Shown here: positions 59,723 to 64,000 of the stretch, piece by piece
Layout of the letters: every line of letters starts with the position of its first letter
Numbering within the stretch: the stretch's first letter is position 1
From: Pontibacter ramchanderi
GTDB taxonomy: Bacteria > Bacteroidota > Bacteroidia > Cytophagales > Hymenobacteraceae
Assembly: GCF_002846395.1 (NCBI RefSeq)
Contig: NZ_PJMU01000001.1
Coordinates: forward strand, 62,001-126,000
DNA length: 64,000 nucleotides
Direction of reading: 5' to 3'
Translations under genes and position numbers: made by a program
The notes under the pieces: generated by a model
The model's input: the letters and a program-made list of their open reading frames with translations, nothing else
Told to the model about the DNA's origin: nothing
Database searches by the model: none

Positions 59723-60924
59723 GGTATATCGGGCTCGTAATGGCTTACACACTCGCTACCACAGCCTTTGCGCAAACCACCAGCACGACTGCCCCTGCGC
59801 GGCGCGTGCGAAAACTGGACCCTGCTGAAGTCAATATCCTGGGGAGCTATTACAGTCAGGATGGCAACCATTCGCCCGTTACGGGAGGCATTGGAACGGA
59901 GCAGCTGACTGATGTTACCCCGACCATTATTGTGAATGTGCCGCTCGATACGGTGACCCACCTGAACATCAGCTTCGGGATGGACTTCTACTCTTCCGCT
60001 TCCACCGACAACATCGACTACAACGTGTCGTCGGCGTCGAGCTCGGACCTGCGTACGCACCTGAACATCGGCTTGAGTCGCCGCAATTCTTTGTCACGCA
60101 TCACCCGAAGCCTCTTTGTTGGAGGCTCTACTGAGTACGATTACCAGTCGCTGTCGGTGGGGGCGGGCTGGGCGCAGGAGTCGCGGGACGGTAACCGCGA
60201 ACTCAGCCTGACGGGCATGATCTACTACGATACCTGGACGCTGATTTATCCCGAAGAACTGCGCAAGGGAGCTCCTTGGGTGAGCACCAACAAGCGACAA
60301 TCCTACAACCTGTCGGCTACCCTGTCGCAGGTGATCAACCAGAAAATGCAGGCCTCGCTGAGCACCGATATCGTGTACCAGTCGGGTTTGCTTTCTACGC
60401 CTTTTCACAGAGTATACTTTCAGGAACAAGCACAGGCGCAGGTAGAGCAATTACCCAATCAGCGGCTGAAGTACCCGATCGGGTTGCGGGTGAATTATTA
60501 CCTGAACGACTATGTAACGTCTCGTTTTTTCTACCGTTTCTACAGCGACAACTGGGGCATAACGGCCAATACCATCGAGCTGGAGACGCCCATCAAGTTC
60601 GGACCTTTCTTCTCGTTCTATCCTTTTTATCGCTTCCATACCCAAACGGCCGCGGACTATTTTGCCCCCTACAAAGCGCACAGCCTGAGTCAGGAGTTCT
60701 ATACTTCCGACTACGACTTGGCGGGCTTCACCAGCCACAAGGCAGGGTTGGGACTGCGCTACTCGCCGCTGTCAGGCATAGCCAAATTCAACCTGCCCTT
60801 TGGCAAGAATAAAACATCCCTGAAAGGGATAGAGCTGCGGGGCGCCAGCTACTGGCGTAACGATGGGTTGAAAGCCTTTATCATCAGCACGGATCTGAAC
60901 TTCACGTTACCTGCCAGCAAATAG
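59713..60924 (+). CDS. DUF3570 outer-membrane barrel-like protein
   Basis: About 403 residues from the ATG at 59713 (GTG at 59707 is the alternative). Signal peptide (LVMAYTLATTAFAQ). The mature protein is a series of amphipathic beta strands with aromatic ends (NISFGMDFYSSAS, FFYRFYSDNWGI, FSFYPFYRFHTQT), suggesting an outer-membrane barrel. DUF3570 commonly lies beside ApbE and DUF4266. Overlap with the DUF4266 gene indicates translational coupling. Confidence 0.86.
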   Translation: MQLRYIGLVMAYTLATTAFAQTTSTTAPARRVRKLDPAEVNILGSYYSQDGNHSPVTGGIGTEQLTDVTPTIIVNVPLDTVTHLNISFGMDFYSSASTDNIDYNVSSASSSDLRTHLNIGLSRRNSLSRITRSLFVGGSTEYDYQSLSVGAGWAQESRDGNRELSLTGMIYYDTWTLIYPEELRKGAPWVSTNKRQSYNLSATLSQVINQKMQASLSTDIVYQSGLLSTPFHRVYFQEQAQAQVEQLPNQRLKYPIGLRVNYYLNDYVTSRFFYRFYSDNWGITANTIELETPIKFGPFFSFYPFYRFHTQTAADYFAPYKAHSLSQEFYTSDYDLAGFTSHKAGLGLRYSPLSGIAKFNLPFGKNKTSLKGIELRGASYWRNDGLKAFIISTDLNFTLPASK

Positions 60925-61028
60925 CTTTGTGGTTGAAAGTACTGGTGTGCCAATATTAGGTTTTGCCTTCAGCGATTTGTCCCATCAGCGTTTTGCTAAG
61001 CCTTTTTTAGCTGGTTACAGGATATACA

Positions 61029-63695
61029 TTAATTTCGTGCTGTTCGCTCTTTTTTTCTGCGCGCCCTCAGGTAGATCTTTCCTAATTCGTTTACCAGCAA
61101 TGGAACCAGTCCGAGCAGCAAAACCATCCACCAGCCCTGGGTATCCAGTATTGTCAGATTAAAAGCCTCCCGCATGAAAGGAGTGGCAATAACAATTAAC
61201 TGCAATCCAAGTCCGATCAGGATAGCACCCAGCAGGTACCTGTTCGAAAAAAGGCCCAACTGGAAAATGGATTTGGTTTGATGCCGCATGGCCAGGGCAT
61301 AAAACAGCTGACTCGCCACCAATGTCATAAAGGCCAGGGTTCGGGCATTCTCCAGTGTTTCAGTGGGCACGGCTTTGTCAAACGGACTGTAGCCGTGCTC
61401 GTAGTAGCCGAACCAGAAGGCGAAAATTGTGAGTACGCCAATCAGCAGGCCACCCCCCATGACACGCCAGCCCGCAATGCCCGTGAAGAAACTTTCCTTC
61501 GGGTCGCGCGGCTTTTCCTGCATCACATCCGGGTCGCCGGGGTCCATACCCAGCGCCACGGCTGGCAAGGAGTCGGTGAGGAGGTTGATCCAGAGCAGTT
61601 GGGTAGCAATCAAGGGGGCTTCCCAGCCAATCATCAGCGTGATGAACATGGCCACGACCTCACCCAGGTTGCAGCTAAGCAAAAAGAGGACAGCTTTGCG
61701 GATGTTGTTGTAAATGTTCCGGCCCTGCTCGATGGCCGACACAATGGTGGCAAAGTTATCGTCAGTCAGAATCATGTCGGAAGCGCCTTTGGCCACGTCA
61801 GTACCCGTAATGCCCATGGCCACCCCAATGTCGGCGGTATTGAGCGAGGGCGCATCGTTCACGCCATCACCGGTCATCGACACAATGTTGCCCTGCGCTT
61901 TGAGTGCCCGCACAATACGCACCTTGTGCTCTGGCGAAACACGTGCGAAAATGCGGAAATCGCTTACCCGCTGGCTAAACTCGCTGTCCGTCAGCTCGTC
62001 TATTTCCTGGCCCGTCATAACCTGACCTGGCTGGTCGGCTATACCTAGCTGGCGGGCGATGGCGAAGGCGGTGATTTTGTGGTCGCCTGTGATCATGACT
62101 GTGGTGATGCCTGCTTCCTTTGCCTGGTGCACCGATTCCTTTACCGTTGTGCGTGGCGGGTCCATCATGCCCACAAGGCCCAGCAAAATCAGGTCTTGCT
62201 CCATCTCCGAAGCACCCAGCAGCTTATCTGTCGGCTTGTAGGCAACTCCCAGGGTGCGCAGCGCCTGCTCCGACATGCGTTGGGTCGCTTCCTGAAAGGC
62301 TTGTCTATGTGCTTCTGTGAGGGGAATCACCACGCCGTTTTCCTGCACCTGGGTGGCGATCTTCAGCAAGTTGTCGATGGCGCCTTTGGTATAAACCCGA
62401 TACCTGCCGTCGGCCTCTACCAGGGTCGACATCATTTTGCGGTCCGAATCAAACGCATACTCATCAAGGCGTTTGTGCCGCTGCGCCAAGGCCGCACGGT
62501 CTATACCTAAGTCATCCGCCAATAGCAGCAGGGCTATTTCGGTTGGGTCGCCTGTGCCTTCGCCGTTTTGGTAGGTGGCATCCGAGCAAAGCACCATGGC
62601 GCTGGCCAGTAGGGTAGCATCCGCCGTAGGCAAATTACCAGCCTTTACCGTTGTCTCCCCCTCCAGCGTAAAGTATTTCATCACCGTCATCTTGTTCTGC
62701 GTGAGGGTACCCGTTTTGTCGGAGCAGATGATGTTGACGGAGCCCAGCGTTTCCACGGCTGGCAGGCGGCGGATGATGGCGTTGCGTTTGGACATGCTCG
62801 TGACCCCGATCGAGAGCACAATGGCCACAATGGCGGCCAGTCCCTCGGGTATAGACGCCACGGCCAGCGACACTGAGATCAGGAACATCTCGGCCAGGTC
62901 GCGGCCCTGCAGCAGCGCCACTAAGAAGATCAGCACACAGATGCCAATGGCGAACTTGCCGAGGGTTTTGCCGAGGTGGTTCAGCCTGACTTCAAGCGGT
63001 GTTTTACCTTCTTCCTCGGTTTGGATGATGGTGGCGATCTTGCCCACCTCGGTTTGCATGCCCGTGCTTACTACCACTCCCATGCCTCTGCCCGCCGTCA
63101 CGAGCGTGGACATAAAGGCCGCATTGTCGCGGTCACCGAGCGGCGTGTTGGGGGCTTCCATGGTAATGGAGGCGTCTTTAGGAGAAGGAACCGATTCACC
63201 AGTCAGGGCCGATTCCTCTATTTGCAGGTTGGCTGACTCCAGCAGGCGCAGGTCAGCGGCCACATACCTGCCTGTGTCCAGCACCAGTACATCGCCAGGC
63301 ACCACCGCTTCAGAATCAATTTCCTGCACAACCCCATCCCGTCGCACGAGTGCTTTGGGGGAGGAGATCTTTTGCAACGCTTCGATGGCATTGCCCGCTT
63401 TCACTTCCTGCACCACACCCAGCACGGCGTTTAGTATGATCACGGTCACGATGATGATGGAGTCGATGTACTCGCCCATGAACAGGGTGATCACCACGGC
63501 GGCAAACAGCACGTAGATCAGCCAGTCATTTAATTGTGCCAGGAATAGTTGGATGACGCTCTTTTTCTTCTTGGCTGTCAGTTTGTTGGGTCCGTACTTG
63601 TTCAGGCGGGTCTTAGCCTCGGCATCCGATAGGCCCTGTGTCGGGTTTACCGCGAGGTCAGTGAGAACGGTCTCGATTGGTTTGGAGAACCACAT
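61029..63695 (-). CDS. P2-type cation ATPase (Ca2+-ATPase-like)
   Basis: 888 residues. N-terminal cation ATPase domain (LSDAEAKTRLNKYGPNKL), actuator TGES (ALTGESVPSPK), VASIPEGLAAIVAIVLS in helix 4 (the PEGL Ca2+-site motif), DKTGTLTQNKMTV with the phosphorylated Asp, MITGDHKITA and MTGDGVNDAPSLNTADIGVAMG, and a C-terminal four-helix domain. Family length and the PEGL motif indicate a SERCA/PMR1-like calcium pump. It pumps Ca2+ (or Mn2+) out of the cytoplasm. Convergent with the DUF3570 gene; 5' region runs to the window's end. Confidence 0.95.
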   Translation of the reverse strand: MWFSKPIETVLTDLAVNPTQGLSDAEAKTRLNKYGPNKLTAKKKKSVIQLFLAQLNDWLIYVLFAAVVITLFMGEYIDSIIIVTVIILNAVLGVVQEVKAGNAIEALQKISSPKALVRRDGVVQEIDSEAVVPGDVLVLDTGRYVAADLRLLESANLQIEESALTGESVPSPKDASITMEAPNTPLGDRDNAAFMSTLVTAGRGMGVVVSTGMQTEVGKIATIIQTEEEGKTPLEVRLNHLGKTLGKFAIGICVLIFLVALLQGRDLAEMFLISVSLAVASIPEGLAAIVAIVLSIGVTSMSKRNAIIRRLPAVETLGSVNIICSDKTGTLTQNKMTVMKYFTLEGETTVKAGNLPTADATLLASAMVLCSDATYQNGEGTGDPTEIALLLLADDLGIDRAALAQRHKRLDEYAFDSDRKMMSTLVEADGRYRVYTKGAIDNLLKIATQVQENGVVIPLTEAHRQAFQEATQRMSEQALRTLGVAYKPTDKLLGASEMEQDLILLGLVGMMDPPRTTVKESVHQAKEAGITTVMITGDHKITAFAIARQLGIADQPGQVMTGQEIDELTDSEFSQRVSDFRIFARVSPEHKVRIVRALKAQGNIVSMTGDGVNDAPSLNTADIGVAMGITGTDVAKGASDMILTDDNFATIVSAIEQGRNIYNNIRKAVLFLLSCNLGEVVAMFITLMIGWEAPLIATQLLWINLLTDSLPAVALGMDPGDPDVMQEKPRDPKESFFTGIAGWRVMGGGLLIGVLTIFAFWFGYYEHGYSPFDKAVPTETLENARTLAFMTLVASQLFYALAMRHQTKSIFQLGLFSNRYLLGAILIGLGLQLIVIATPFMREAFNLTILDTQGWWMVLLLGLVPLLVNELGKIYLRARRKKERTARN

Positions 63696-64000
63696 GGCGC
63701 TGCATCGTTAAGTTATAGCGTGATCCGAAGATCGCGAAGGTTTTGGGTATACCGGACAGGCTTGGTACAAAAGACTACAACCCGAAGGTATAGAATGGCT
63801 GGCAGTACGGCAAGCTTGATTTTGTGATCTGCTTCAGGGATAGTAAATCTGGGGAATTGGCACATTCTGTTAAACCTGTTTATGGTTAATGCTCACAAAA
63901 TTTACTAAGAACACAATGGCCACTTTCTACCTAACACAACAGATGTAGAAGGAAAGTTAAGTATAACGGTTAAGCAAATTTCTGGAAATAAAAATTTGTA
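63696..64000. other. 305-bp upstream region of the P2-type ATPase
   Basis: AT-rich to the right end. Contains the iterated words GGGTATACCGG (63724) and AAGGTATAG (63787). No ORF or clear promoter box was recognised; another gene may start beyond the window. Confidence 0.45.

Overview
The window reads as chromosome of an aerobic, moderately GC-rich member of the Bacteroidota, most likely Cytophagales/Hymenobacteraceae and Pontibacter-like. Evidence: a type IX secretion sorting domain on a giant secreted protein, a GH97 glucosidase, Bacteroidota promoter boxes (TAnnTTTG), loose lipoboxes, and many lineage-typical DUF proteins. The genus is an inference. No rRNA, tRNA, CRISPR array, transposase or phage gene was recognised.

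Layout. 0-10 kb: 3' end of a GH97 gene, a 1.5-kaa NHL/IPT-repeat secreted protein, a thioesterase, a VOC dioxygenase-like protein, a tetratrico-like protein and two tandem exported paralogs. 10-15.5 kb: metal(loid) defence, with arsR-arsM and its palindromic operators, an ion channel, a CopB-type P1B ATPase and an in-frame DUF305 remnant behind its stop codon. 15.6-36 kb: mixed housekeeping and envelope genes (DUF2911, PQQ-type sugar dehydrogenase, PRC-barrel/SHOCT protein, lipoproteins, CPA1 antiporter, DUF937-OmpA protein, PAS histidine kinase with a convergent response regulator, Ca/Na exchanger, dicarboxylate symporter, DedA, TatA, VIT1-like transporter). 32.6-51.2 kb: a sulfur island with a TsdA-like dihaem cytochrome, a SoxB-like metallophosphoesterase, TlpA thioredoxin, a DoxX-DsrE fusion, MFS and YeeE/YedE transporters, rhodanese, two persulfide-dioxygenase-like MBL-rhodanese proteins, a TauE exporter, a Crp/Fnr regulator, an OprD-like porin, tandem Usp and a SAM methyltransferase. 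51.3-61 kb: an RND efflux operon, then a thioredoxin-ApbE-DUF4266-DUF3570 operon. 61-63.7 kb: a P2-type (Ca-like) ATPase.

The strongest signal is regulatory. Seven transcription units of the sulfur island (starts near 33.66, 35.53, 42.99, 44.57, 45.55, 48.07 and 51.19 kb) each carry a palindrome GTGAC-N4-GTCAC (at most one mismatch), and in all seven exactly 22 bp separate it from a TAnnTTTG-like -7 box. That places the operator centre near -40, as for class II CRP/FNR activation. The island's Crp/Fnr-family gene carries a CRP/FNR-type recognition helix and two cysteines in its sensor domain. This defines a compact sulfur/persulfide regulon that unites genes of unrelated families.

A second global signal is a short iterated word, AGGTATA/TATACCT (palindromic form AGGTATACCT), found by hand roughly 4-7 times more often than base composition predicts, in coding and intergenic DNA and in several reading frames. 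A diverged repeat of about 290 bp occurs twice in opposite orientation (23.0 and 36.6-36.9 kb).
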